DNA of 64,000 nucleotides, from assembly GCF_021044935.1 (NCBI RefSeq), contig NZ_JAJNMP010000001.1:558001-622000 (forward strand). Reading direction: 5' to 3'. The stretch is from Agromyces cavernae. Its GTDB lineage: Bacteria > Actinomycetota > Actinomycetes > Actinomycetales > Microbacteriaceae. Made by a program: the position numbers and the translations under genes. The notes beneath the pieces are model-generated. The model did not search any database. It was not told the origin of the DNA and was given only the letters and a program-made list of their open reading frames with translations. This document shows, in pieces, positions 22,953 through 30,702 of the stretch. Numbering within the stretch: the first letter of the stretch is position 1; each line of letters begins with the position of its first letter.

Positions 22953-24401
22953 TCAGGCCCCCGTGAACACGAGCCAGAGCAGCACGCCGTTGAGCGTGAT
23001 CAGGAACACGGATGCCGCGACCCCCGCCGCGGTCGTCGCCCAGTGGTTCTTCCAACGCCCGAGCACGCCCGCCTTCGCGGTGAGCGCGACCAGGGGGATG
23101 AGCGCGAACGGGATGCCGAACGAGAGCACCACCTGGCTGAGCACGAGCGACACCGTCGGGTCGAAGCCGAGCGCGAGGATCGCGAGCGCGGGGATGAGGG
23201 TCACCAGCCGGCGCAGGATGAGCGGCACGCGCACGTGCAGCAGGCCGTACATGATCTCGGCGCCGGCGTATGCGCCGACCGAGGTCGACGCGAGACCCGA
23301 GGCGAGCAGCCCCACGGCGAACAGCGTCGCGATCGCCGGGCCGAGCGCGGCGCCGAGCGCCGCATAGGCACCCTCGAGGCTGTCGGTGCCCTCGACGCCC
23401 GAGAGGTTGACCGCCGCGAGCAGCAGGATGCAAAGGTTCACGGTGCCGGCGATGGCCATGGCGATCGAGACGTCCCACTTGGTGGCGCGCACGAGCGTGT
23501 CGGTGGGCACGGCGGTCGCCGTGCCGGGAGTGAGCTCGGGAGCGACATCCGTGCCTCGCCTGATGCCGAACCCGTGCCAGGCGACCCTGCCGTCCGAACC
23601 GGCAGAGCCCCTCGAGCCGGCCGAGGCCGAGCGACCCGCCTGCTCGCCGCCACGCGCCGCGAACCGATCGCGGCTGAGCGCCGAGTGCGCGTAGATGGCG
23701 TGCGGCATGATCGTCGCGCCGAGGATCGACGCCGCGAGCAGCACCGAGTTGGCGTCGGCGAAGCGCGGCACGAGCCCGCCGAGCATGCCCGCGGGGCTGG
23801 GCGGCGCCACGAACACCCCCACCGTGAAGCCGATCGCGATGATCGCGAGCAGGCCGATGATGACGAACTCGAAGGTGCGCGGCCCTCGCCGCGACTGCAG
23901 CACGAGCAGCCCGATCGACACGGTGCCGGTGATGAGGCCGCCCCAGATGAGCGGCACACCGAACAGCAGGTTGAGGGCGACGGCGCCGCCGATGACCTCG
24001 GCGAGGTCGGTCGCCATGGCGACGAGTTCGGCTTGCAGCCAGTACGCGCGGCGTCCCCAGCGGTTGCGGATGCGCCCGCCGAGCACCTCGGGCAGGCTGC
24101 GGCCGGTGACGATGCCGAGCTTCGCCGAGAGGTACTGGATGAGCCACGCCATGACATTTCCGAGCACGACGACCCAGACGAGCAGGTAGCCGTACTGCGC
24201 GCCCGCCGTCATGTTGCTCGCGACGTTGCCGGGATCGAGGTAGGCGACGCCGGCGACGAGCGCCGGCCCGATCAGCCAGGCGGCGCGCGGCACGCTCGTG
24301 CGGCGATCCTGGCGAATGGATGTCGCACCCGGGCGGTTCGCGGGAAGTGTCGGTTGCTCGGCGTGGTCGGCGGTGATCTCGCCCTCGAGAGTTTTCGGCA
24401 T
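22953..24401 (-). CDS. mntH: Nramp-family manganese transporter
   Basis: 482 aa with about 11 membrane segments. The metal-site motif DPGN is at 56-59 in helix 1 and MPH at 232-234 in helix 6, both intact, as required for Mn2+/Fe2+ proton symport. An N-terminal cytoplasmic tail of about 40 residues and a long Gly/Ala/Arg-rich loop after helix 6 (near residues 248-290) are larger than in E. coli MntH. The promoter holds two MntR-type boxes; TAAGGT lies 6 bases before the ATG. Confidence 0.95.
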   Translation of the reverse strand: MPKTLEGEITADHAEQPTLPANRPGATSIRQDRRTSVPRAAWLIGPALVAGVAYLDPGNVASNMTAGAQYGYLLVWVVVLGNVMAWLIQYLSAKLGIVTGRSLPEVLGGRIRNRWGRRAYWLQAELVAMATDLAEVIGGAVALNLLFGVPLIWGGLITGTVSIGLLVLQSRRGPRTFEFVIIGLLAIIAIGFTVGVFVAPPSPAGMLGGLVPRFADANSVLLAASILGATIMPHAIYAHSALSRDRFAARGGEQAGRSASAGSRGSAGSDGRVAWHGFGIRRGTDVAPELTPGTATAVPTDTLVRATKWDVSIAMAIAGTVNLCILLLAAVNLSGVEGTDSLEGAYAALGAALGPAIATLFAVGLLASGLASTSVGAYAGAEIMYGLLHVRVPLILRRLVTLIPALAILALGFDPTVSLVLSQVVLSFGIPFALIPLVALTAKAGVLGRWKNHWATTAAGVAASVFLITLNGVLLWLVFTGA

Positions 24402-24435
24402 GCCGAAACCTTAGCAAGGTTTCGGTACACCGAAA
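24393..24435. promoter_or_regulatory. mntH promoter with two MntR-type boxes
   Basis: Box 1, TTTCGGCATGCCGAAA at 24393-24408, is a perfect palindrome that contains the mntH start codon. Box 2, TTTCGGTACACCGAAA at 24420-24435, is perfect except for its two central bases. A third dyad, CCGAAACCTT-N3-AAGGTTTCGG (24403-24425), bridges them. The mntH -10 (TAAGGT, minus strand, 24408-24413) lies between, so a bound repressor would cover promoter and start. The divergent gene at 24475 starts 40 bases from box 2. Confidence 0.8.
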
Positions 24436-24474
24436 ACTCCGGAAGCACGTATCGTTGGAAGAGGGGAAACACAC

Positions 24475-24810
24475 ATGATGTTGCGTCGACCGGTCCGGCG
24501 GTCCCGTTCGCGAACCGAGGCGGCAGAACCGCCGGTCGCGGACGACGACCCGTACGCGCTCTACCTCCGCTGGGTCGAGGCGGGGCGTCCGTCGATGGAC
24601 GATTCCGAGCAGGGAGCCGGAGCCGCGCTCCGCGGTGACCCCGACATGCTCGCGATCGACGAGGAGGCCCTCGACGAGCCGGCCGACGGGACGTCGGCGG
24701 GCGTCAGGGCCACCGCGACGCCGAGCTCGGGTCACGTGAACGCCCTCGGCTCGTCGACCGGGGCGGTCGCGTCGATCCGGCGCCGGTTCCGGCTGTTCGG
24801 CCGGCGCTGA
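24475..24810 (+). CDS. Small hypothetical protein divergent from mntH
   Basis: 111 aa, starting ATGATG with GAGGGGA 7 bases upstream. Very basic at both ends (RRPVRRSRSRT; RRRFRLFGRR) and acidic in the middle (DDDPYALYLRWVEAGRPS, later AIDEEALDE). No membrane segment or known motif. It is head to head with mntH and its promoter must lie in or beside the MntR boxes, so it may be manganese-regulated. I do not recognise the family. Confidence 0.55.
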   Translation: MMLRRPVRRSRSRTEAAEPPVADDDPYALYLRWVEAGRPSMDDSEQGAGAALRGDPDMLAIDEEALDEPADGTSAGVRATATPSSGHVNALGSSTGAVASIRRRFRLFGRR

Positions 24811-24838
24811 TCCACGCGGGTCGTGCCCTGCGGGGCCG

Positions 24839-24844
24839 TACCCT
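24839..24844 (+). promoter_or_regulatory. -10 element of the SpoU-family gene (leaderless type)
   Basis: TACCCT, 6 bases before the GTG at 24851. Confidence 0.5.
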
Positions 24845-24850
24845 TGCAGG

Positions 24851-25489
24851 GTGGAACCCGAACCGATGCCCCGGCCCCCCGCGACGCACGGCGTCGGCCC
24901 GTGGCCCGGCGGCAAGGCCGAGTGGCCCGACGATCCGCACTACGATCCCGACCTGCTCGCGCACGGCGACACCCGCAACGTCATCGACCGATACCGGTAC
25001 TGGCGCCTCGACGCGATCGTCGCCGACCTCGACGAGCACCGGCACCCGTTCCACGTCGCCATCGAGAACTGGCAGCACGACATGAACATCGGGTCGATCG
25101 TGCGCAGCGCCAACGCGTTCGCCGCCGACACCGTGCACATCATCGGCCGCCGCCGCTGGAACAAGCGCGGTGCCATGGTCACCGACCGCTACCAGCACGT
25201 GCACTACCACCCCGATGTCGCGGACTTCGTCGTCTGGGCTCGTGCCGAAGGACTGCCCGTGGTCGCCGTCGACAACGTCGAGGGCTCGCGCGCGGTGGAT
25301 TCGGCCGACCTTCCCGAGCGATGCGTGCTGCTGTTCGGCCAGGAGGGCCCCGGCCTCAGCCCCGAGGCGCTCGCCGCCGCCGATCTCGTGGTCGAGATCA
25401 CCCAGTACGGGTCGACCCGCTCGATCAACGCCAGCGCGGCTGCGGCGGTCGTCATGTACGAGTGGGCGCGCCGGTACGCGTCGCGCTGA
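24851..25489 (+). CDS. SpoU/TrmH-family RNA 2'-O-methyltransferase
   Basis: 212 aa. The knotted SPOUT fold is shown by its three motifs: motif 1 NIGSIVRSANAFA, motif 2 VLLFGQEGPGLSPEAL and motif 3 TQYGSTRSINASAAAAVVMYEW. These bind SAM and include the catalytic Arg of motif 1. Target tRNA or rRNA nucleotide unknown. The GTG start is preferred because TACCCT lies 6 bases upstream; the ATG five codons later is an alternative. Confidence 0.88.
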   Translation: MEPEPMPRPPATHGVGPWPGGKAEWPDDPHYDPDLLAHGDTRNVIDRYRYWRLDAIVADLDEHRHPFHVAIENWQHDMNIGSIVRSANAFAADTVHIIGRRRWNKRGAMVTDRYQHVHYHPDVADFVVWARAEGLPVVAVDNVEGSRAVDSADLPERCVLLFGQEGPGLSPEALAAADLVVEITQYGSTRSINASAAAAVVMYEWARRYASR

Positions 25490-25536
25490 CGCGGCTCGAT
25501 CGCGGGTGCCCGCCCCGAGACATCCGACTGGCGGCG

Positions 25537-25542
25537 TACCGT
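25537..25542 (+). promoter_or_regulatory. -10 element of the flavin-binding protein gene (leaderless type)
   Basis: TACCGT, 7 bases before the ATG at 25550. Confidence 0.5.
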
Positions 25543-25549
25543 TGGGCGC

Positions 25550-26185
25550 ATGGTCGATCAGCGCGAACGCGGCATTCCCGTCACCTCCGCCCACGAACTC
25601 GAGGCGATCATCGGCGTCCCCGAGCCGCGCACCGCGAACAAGGCGCGAAGCCGCCTGCACGCGGTCGACCGCGCGTGGCTCGCGGCCGCGCCACTCGCCT
25701 TCGTCGCGACCGGCGACGAGCACGGTGAACTCGACGTCTCGCCGAAGGGCGACCCGGCGGGTTTCGCCACCGTGCTCGACGACACGACCATCGCGATCCC
25801 CGAGCGCCCCGGCAATCGGCGGGCAGACGGGTTCCACAACGTGCTTCGCAACCCGCACGTGGGGCTCGTGTTCGTGATCCCGGGTCGAGGCGACACCCTG
25901 CGCGTCAACGGGCGGGCGACGATCGTGCGCGACGCGCCCTTCATCGACGGCATGGTCGTGCGTGGTCACCGGCCGTCGCTGGCACTCCTCGTCGACATCG
26001 ACGAGGTGTTCTTCCACTGTTCGAAGGCCTTCCTGCGGTCGAAGGCATGGCAGCCCGATGAGTGGGCGCCCGAGGCGGCGCCGCGGCGAGCCGTGATCGC
26101 GAAGGCGGTCGAGCGGCGGGGCGACTCGCTCGAAGTGCTCGACGAGTACTACGGGCCCTCGTACGCGGAACGCATCTACGGTTGA
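25550..26185 (+). CDS. Pyridoxamine 5'-phosphate oxidase-like flavin-binding protein
   Basis: 211 aa with the split-barrel FMN-binding fold of the PNPOx-like group (MSMEG_1061 type): FVATGDEHGELDVSPKGDPAGF, ERPGNRRADGFHNVLRNPHVGLVFVIPG, TLRVNGRATIV. The DVSPKGD and GNRRxDxxxNxLxNP signatures are characteristic. Substrate unknown; real vitamin B6 oxidase activity is unlikely. It ends 9 bases from the convergent MFS gene with no obvious terminator. Confidence 0.85.
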   Translation: MVDQRERGIPVTSAHELEAIIGVPEPRTANKARSRLHAVDRAWLAAAPLAFVATGDEHGELDVSPKGDPAGFATVLDDTTIAIPERPGNRRADGFHNVLRNPHVGLVFVIPGRGDTLRVNGRATIVRDAPFIDGMVVRGHRPSLALLVDIDEVFFHCSKAFLRSKAWQPDEWAPEAAPRRAVIAKAVERRGDSLEVLDEYYGPSYAERIYG

Positions 26186-26194
26186 GCACTCACG

Positions 26195-27532
26195 TCACGG
26201 CCGCGAGGCCGTGCAGACGGTGTCGTCGACCAGCTCGCCCGCGAAGGCGGCGGGTGGCGTCGACCCGGCGGATGCCGCGTGCTCGGGTGGGTCGGCCCGA
26301 GGGCGCGTCCGCGCCGCGCGTACGATGAGGAGCCCGGCCACCGCCATGAGCACGACCACGATCGCCGTGCCGCCGAAGAGCGCGAGCGGCCCGCCTGCGT
26401 CGTACGCGATGCCCGAGAGCGCGGCGGCGATCGTCGCCGTGAGCAGCCCGAATCCTCGCATGAGGCCCTGCGACGCGCCCGCGCGCGCCGCGGGCACCGC
26501 CTGCGCCATCGCGGCGGCCGCACCGATGAACGCGAGCGCCTGACCGCTCGACTCGATGAACCCGACGCCGGTGGCCACCCACGGGTTCCCGATCACGCCG
26601 TACAGCGCCACGATCGGCACGAGCACGACGGCGCCCCGCACGAACGCCGAGACACCGCCGTGCCGGTCGGCGAGGCGCCCCGCCCAGCCGGCGATGAGCG
26701 CGAACGGCACGGCGAAGAGCGCGTAGCTGAGTGCGGTGAGCCATTCGCTCGCGCCGATGTCGGTCATGAATCGCGGCCAGATGCCGTCGTAGGCGCCGGT
26801 GGGCACCATGATCGCGCCGTACAGCAGCAGGACTCCCACGACCATCGGCGAACGAAGCAGATCGAAGCTCACGCGGGGCGGCCGGGTCGTGCTGCGGGTG
26901 GATGCCGCAGCCCCCGGCACCGTCGGCGCTGCCGGCGTGCGCTCCCGGAACGTCAGCGCGACCGGCACGACGCCGAGCACGACCGCCAGTCCCGACCAGG
27001 CGAGGATCGCGCCCGGTGAGGCGAACGCGATCGTCAGTCCCGACGCGAGCGGGCCGAGCGCGATGCCCGCGAGCTCGGCCGCGCCGAGGCGACCGAGCGA
27101 CTCGCCCGCGCGCGTGGGATCGACCCGCACGAGAAGTGCGCTCGCGGCCGCCATGAACACGCCGAACCCGAATCCGCCGACCGCCCGGCCGGCGACGAGG
27201 TGCCAGGTCTCGGTGGCGAGCGCGGAGCCGATGAGGGCGGCGGCCATGAACAGCACGCCCACGACGCCCATCGTGCGGGCGCGGCCGCGATCGGCGTACG
27301 GCGCGACGACGAGTTCGGCGATGAGCGCTGCGGCGAATCCGGCTGCGGCGACGAATCCGATGTCGGCGGTCGAGATGCCGAGCTCGGCCTGCAGCGTCGG
27401 CAGCAGCGGGAAGATGACGAGGGATCCCGATGACATGAGCACGGTCGCGATCACGACGCCCGCGGTCAGCCGGCGGCGCTCGGTGTCGCGGGTGTCACGG
27501 GCGTCGATGGAGCCCTTCATTGTTGTCCGCAT
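26195..27532 (-). CDS. MFS efflux transporter
   Basis: 445 aa with 12 predicted transmembrane helices. The intracellular loop 2-3 motif appears as APYADRGRARTMG. The last 35 residues are soluble and Pro/Ala-rich. I take the ATG at 27532 because TATCGT lies 7 bases upstream; the second ATG four codons later is possible. It is divergent from a TetR regulator, and operators overlap its promoter, which fits drug or metabolite export induced by a ligand of TetR. Confidence 0.9.
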   Translation of the reverse strand: MRTTMKGSIDARDTRDTERRRLTAGVVIATVLMSSGSLVIFPLLPTLQAELGISTADIGFVAAAGFAAALIAELVVAPYADRGRARTMGVVGVLFMAAALIGSALATETWHLVAGRAVGGFGFGVFMAAASALLVRVDPTRAGESLGRLGAAELAGIALGPLASGLTIAFASPGAILAWSGLAVVLGVVPVALTFRERTPAAPTVPGAAASTRSTTRPPRVSFDLLRSPMVVGVLLLYGAIMVPTGAYDGIWPRFMTDIGASEWLTALSYALFAVPFALIAGWAGRLADRHGGVSAFVRGAVVLVPIVALYGVIGNPWVATGVGFIESSGQALAFIGAAAAMAQAVPAARAGASQGLMRGFGLLTATIAAALSGIAYDAGGPLALFGGTAIVVVLMAVAGLLIVRAARTRPRADPPEHAASAGSTPPAAFAGELVDDTVCTASRP

Positions 27533-27610
27533 GGACAGTACGATACACGCGTTGTCCAAGTGGACAAGAGGATCCGAACCAATTGTCCACTCGGACAAGA
27601 GGGGTACCAT
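27523..27610. promoter_or_regulatory. Divergent MFS/tetR promoters with three TetR-type operators
   Basis: Three copies of TTGTCC-N4-GGACA(A/G) lie at 27523-27538, 27552-27567 and 27583-27598, centres 29 and 31 bp apart. The minus-strand promoter is TTGTCC-N16-TATCGT-N7-ATG and the plus-strand one TTGTCC-N16-TACCAT-N6-ATG. Operators 2 and 3 supply the two -35 elements and operator 1 covers the MFS start codon. Confidence 0.85.
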
Positions 27611-27616
27611 GGGGGC

Positions 27617-28270
27617 ATGGCAGCCCGGCTGGATCCTGCGGTGCGACGGGAGCAGATCCTCGACGCGACGCTGCGGCTCGTCGCCCGCGACGGCTTCGCG
27701 CGGGTGACCCTCCGCGACGTCGCCGCCGAGGTCGGCGTGGTGCACGGCCTCATCCGCCACTACTTCCCCACCCGCGAGCGGCTCGTCGCCGAGGCGTTCG
27801 ACGCCGCCGTGCTCGCCGAGCTCGAGGGCGACGAGGAGGTCGCCGAACGCGTCGAACCCGTCGAGGCGCTCGCCGACTGGCTCACCACGACGCCGCGCGA
27901 CCACTACTTCGTGTGGATGGACGCCTGGAGCGAGGCGCAGCGCAATCCCGAGCTGCTCGCGTCGCTCAGCCGTCACCACCGCGATTGCGAGCGGCGCCTC
28001 GGGCGCATCATCGAGCGACTCGCCGAATCGGGTCGTGGCACGAGCGACGACCCCGCGGCGGACGCCAAGATGCTCACCGCACTCGTCGACGGCATCGCCG
28101 TACAGCACCACGCGATCGGGCTCATCGACCGGGCGCGCGCCGATCGCATCGTGTACACGGCCGCCGAGGACCGGCTGGGAATCGAACACGGCACCCTCGC
28201 CGACTCGCGCCCCACGGCCGCCCGCGGGCAGTGGGTCGCGGGTGCGGCCTCGGGGAGCGCGGTCGACTGA
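27617..28270 (+). CDS. TetR-family regulator
   Basis: 217 aa. The N-terminal helix-turn-helix is clear: REQILDATLRLVARDGFARVTLRDVAAEVGV followed by VHGLIRHYFPTRERLV. The C-terminal ligand domain resembles the BetI-like group. An upstream in-frame ATG at 27560 would place coding sequence over an operator and is rejected; the chosen ATG has TACCAT 6 bases upstream. It very likely represses itself and the divergent MFS gene. Confidence 0.92.
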   Translation: MAARLDPAVRREQILDATLRLVARDGFARVTLRDVAAEVGVVHGLIRHYFPTRERLVAEAFDAAVLAELEGDEEVAERVEPVEALADWLTTTPRDHYFVWMDAWSEAQRNPELLASLSRHHRDCERRLGRIIERLAESGRGTSDDPAADAKMLTALVDGIAVQHHAIGLIDRARADRIVYTAAEDRLGIEHGTLADSRPTAARGQWVAGAASGSAVD

Positions 28271-28350
28271 GGTCTCACCTCGACAAGGCTCGGTGTGCGC
28301 TGCCGCGTGTCGGCAGGCCGCGCACCGCCCGGCAGGCGAGACTTGGGCCG

Positions 28351-29367
28351 ATGCCGGTCATCGACAACGCGATCTACCGTGGCGGCGCACGCGTCGCCAC
28401 GCCGTCGACCCTCGAGGAGACCTTCGAGACCCGCGAGGCGCATGGCGGGTTCGCGTGGATCGGCCTGTACCGCCCGACGACCACGGAACTCGACGCCGTC
28501 GCGAGCGAGTTCGGCCTGCACCCGCTCGCCGTCGAGGACGCCCGCAAGGGGCACCAGCGGGCGAAGCTCGAACGATACGGCGAGACGCTCTTCGTGGTCC
28601 TGCGGCCGGCGCGGTACCTCGACGACGTCGAGCAGGTCGAGTTCGGCGAGCTGCACGTGTTCGTCGGTCCCGGCTTCGCCATCACCATCCGCCACGCCGA
28701 GTCGCCCGACCTCGCACGGGTGCGCCACCGCCTCGAGGCCACGCCCGAGCTGCTCGCCAAGGGCCCCGAGGCGGTGCTCTACGCCGTGCTCGACGAGGTC
28801 GTCGACGAGTACTCGCCCGTCGACGCGGGGCTCGAGAACGACATCGACGAGATCGAGGAGCAGCTGTTCTCGGGCGACCCCGAGGTCACCCGGCGCATCT
28901 ACGACCTCGCGAGCGAGGTCATGGACTTCCAGCGCGCGACCCGGCCGCTCGTTGACATGTTCGGCGCACTCGAGCGCGGGTTCGAGAAGTACGACGTCGA
29001 CCTCGAGCTGCAGCGCTACCTGCGCGACGTGAAGGACCACGTCATCCGCATCGTCGAGCGCGGCGAGTCGTTCCGCCAGCTGCTGCAGAACGCGCTGCAG
29101 GTGCACGCGACCCTCGTCGGCCAGCGCCAGAACGAGGAGATGAAGCGACTCACCGAGACGAGCCTCGCCCAGAGCGAGCAGACGAAGAAGATCTCGAGCT
29201 GGGCGGCCATCATCTTCGCCCCGACCCTCGTGGCCTCGGTCTACGGCATGAACTTCACGCACATGCCCGAACTCGAGTGGGGAATCGGCTACCCGGGCGC
29301 GCTAGTGCTCATGGGCGCCTTCGCGCTCACGCTGTACCTGATCTTCAAGCGCCGCAACTGGCTCTGA
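28351..29367 (+). CDS. corA: CorA-family magnesium/cobalt transporter
   Basis: 338 aa. A long soluble N-terminal domain leads into a stalk helix and two C-terminal transmembrane helices; the selectivity loop YGMNFTHMPE after helix 1 carries the diagnostic GMN. The basic cytoplasmic tail (FKRRNWL) is typical. It forms a pentameric Mg2+ channel. No clear Shine-Dalgarno or TANNNT element precedes the ATG. Confidence 0.94.
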   Translation: MPVIDNAIYRGGARVATPSTLEETFETREAHGGFAWIGLYRPTTTELDAVASEFGLHPLAVEDARKGHQRAKLERYGETLFVVLRPARYLDDVEQVEFGELHVFVGPGFAITIRHAESPDLARVRHRLEATPELLAKGPEAVLYAVLDEVVDEYSPVDAGLENDIDEIEEQLFSGDPEVTRRIYDLASEVMDFQRATRPLVDMFGALERGFEKYDVDLELQRYLRDVKDHVIRIVERGESFRQLLQNALQVHATLVGQRQNEEMKRLTETSLAQSEQTKKISSWAAIIFAPTLVASVYGMNFTHMPELEWGIGYPGALVLMGAFALTLYLIFKRRNWL

Positions 29368-29432
29368 GCGAGCGGATGTCGCAACACGGCCGGGATTCGT
29401 CGTGCGCCCTTCCCGCGGCATCCGATCGCGGT

Positions 29433-29438
29433 TAGCGT
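29433..29438 (+). promoter_or_regulatory. -10 element of the DUF4440 gene (leaderless type)
   Basis: TAGCGT, 6 bases before the ATG at 29445. Confidence 0.5.
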
Positions 29439-29444
29439 TGGCAC

Positions 29445-29813
29445 ATGACCGAGATCACCGACGATCTGCCCGCCCGTCTGCTGCACGAGGAGCACGCCGG
29501 ATGGCGGGCGATCGTCGAGGGTCGTGGCGGTGAGCACTACCAGCGGGCGATGACCCGCGACGCCCTCATGGTCGTCGACGGCGCGATGCTCGGGCGCGAC
29601 GAAGTCATGGCCGCGTTCCGCAGCACTCCGCCGTGGGAGGCGTACGAACTGCACGAGCCCGCCGTCATCCGGCTCGGCGATCGCGCCGGCATCGTTGTCT
29701 ACCGCGCCGTCGCACGCCGCGGCGATGACACCGTGAACCTGCGCATGTCGACGACCTACCTCTACGACGACGGCGCCTGGCACGTGGCCGCGCACCAGCA
29801 GACCCCGGCCTGA
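29445..29813 (+). CDS. DUF4440 / NTF2-like protein
   Basis: 122 aa, one cone-shaped NTF2-like fold: LLHEEHAGWRAIVEGRGGEHY, RDALMVVDGAMLGRDEVMAAF, then strands ending TTYLYDDGAWHVAAHQQTPA. These small proteins serve as isomerases, hydrolases or ligand-binding partners; no specific activity can be assigned. Monocistronic by spacing. Confidence 0.78.
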   Translation: MTEITDDLPARLLHEEHAGWRAIVEGRGGEHYQRAMTRDALMVVDGAMLGRDEVMAAFRSTPPWEAYELHEPAVIRLGDRAGIVVYRAVARRGDDTVNLRMSTTYLYDDGAWHVAAHQQTPA

Positions 29814-29897
29814 CGCAGGTTCGACTGGTCGACGTGGTGTCGCGGTAGCCGCTCGGGCGGCCATCTCGCGGGGGTCGATGCCCGCCGCATCTGCAAA

Positions 29898-29955
29898 CCG
29901 GTCAAGACCCCTCGGCAGCCGCAGCCTTGACCGGGATCAACGTCCGTGGGATCCT
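29898..29955 (+). promoter_or_regulatory. Promoter of the Crp/Fnr gene with FNR-like box
   Basis: TTGACC (29927-29932), 17 bases, then GATCCT (29950-29955), 6 bases, then the GTG start. The -35 is part of TTGACCGGGATCAA (29927-29940), which matches the TTGA-N6-TCAA layout of FNR sites. A wider dyad, CCGGTCAAG at 29898 and CTTGACCGG at 29926, shares the same half-site. Confidence 0.65.
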
Positions 29956-29961
29956 TCGGGC

Positions 29962-30699
29962 GTGGACCCGACAGGGATCCTGCTCCGAACCTCGATCTTC
30001 CGCGACCTCTCCGTCCAGGATGTGGAGGAACTGCTGCCGCACGTGCACGAGCGGAGCTACTCGCGCGGGCAGGTCATCTGGCTCGAGGGAGATCCCGCGG
30101 ACGTCCTGGTCGTGGTCGCTGAGGGCCAGCTCAAGGCGCACCGGGTGAGCCCCGATGGCCGCGAGGTGATCCTGATGGTGATTCCGGCGTCGGGAGTCAC
30201 CGGTGAGGTGGGCTTGTTCCACCCCGCGGGGGTCCGCTGGCTCAACCTGAGCGCGATGACCGCGGCGCGGTGTCTGACCATCCGGCGAGCACCATTGCTC
30301 GCCTTCCTCGGCCGGCATCCGTCCGCGATGCAGCGGATGCTCGAGCAACTGAGTGCGGCCGCTGTCTCCGCCGCCAACTCCTTGAGCGTGATGGCGTTCG
30401 ACGACATCAGCCATCGAGTCGCGAGCCTTCTGGCATTCCTCGCGGAGCAGCATGGCGAGGAGACGCCGGATGGCCTGCTCATCGCCCCGCGGCTCTCGCA
30501 AGGCGAGCTGGCCGCGCACGTGGCCGCCTCCAGGGAGAACGTGAACCGCGCGCTGGCCGGACTGGTCGCCGCGGGAGTGGTCAGTCAGCGCGACGGCCAC
30601 TTCTTCGTCCACGATCGCGCGGCCTTGGAGGCGTCGGCGCAGTCGGCGCGATCTGTGACGCACGGCACTGCAGTACCCCCGGCGCAGCGCGACCATTGA
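29962..30699 (+). CDS. Crp/Fnr-family transcriptional regulator
   Basis: 245 aa. Residues 8-120 form the cyclic-nucleotide-binding-like beta-roll (SIFRDLSVQDVEELLPHV, GQVIWLEGDPADVLVVVAEG, GEVGLFHP); the C-terminal winged helix has the recognition segment LAAHVAASRENVNRALAGL, whose R-E-N-V-N-R resembles Crp (RETVGR) more than FNR. No N-terminal Cys cluster for an iron-sulfur centre is present. The GTG start is supported by a promoter 6 bases upstream. It ends 3 bases before the FAD oxidase gene, forming a two-gene operon. Confidence 0.88.
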   Translation: MDPTGILLRTSIFRDLSVQDVEELLPHVHERSYSRGQVIWLEGDPADVLVVVAEGQLKAHRVSPDGREVILMVIPASGVTGEVGLFHPAGVRWLNLSAMTAARCLTIRRAPLLAFLGRHPSAMQRMLEQLSAAAVSAANSLSVMAFDDISHRVASLLAFLAEQHGEETPDGLLIAPRLSQGELAAHVAASRENVNRALAGLVAAGVVSQRDGHFFVHDRAALEASAQSARSVTHGTAVPPAQRDH

Positions 30700-30702
30700 C
30701 GC

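Noticed and set aside
27560..27616. Upstream ATG for the TetR protein
   Set aside because: It would place two operators and the promoter inside the coding region; the later ATG has a proper -10.
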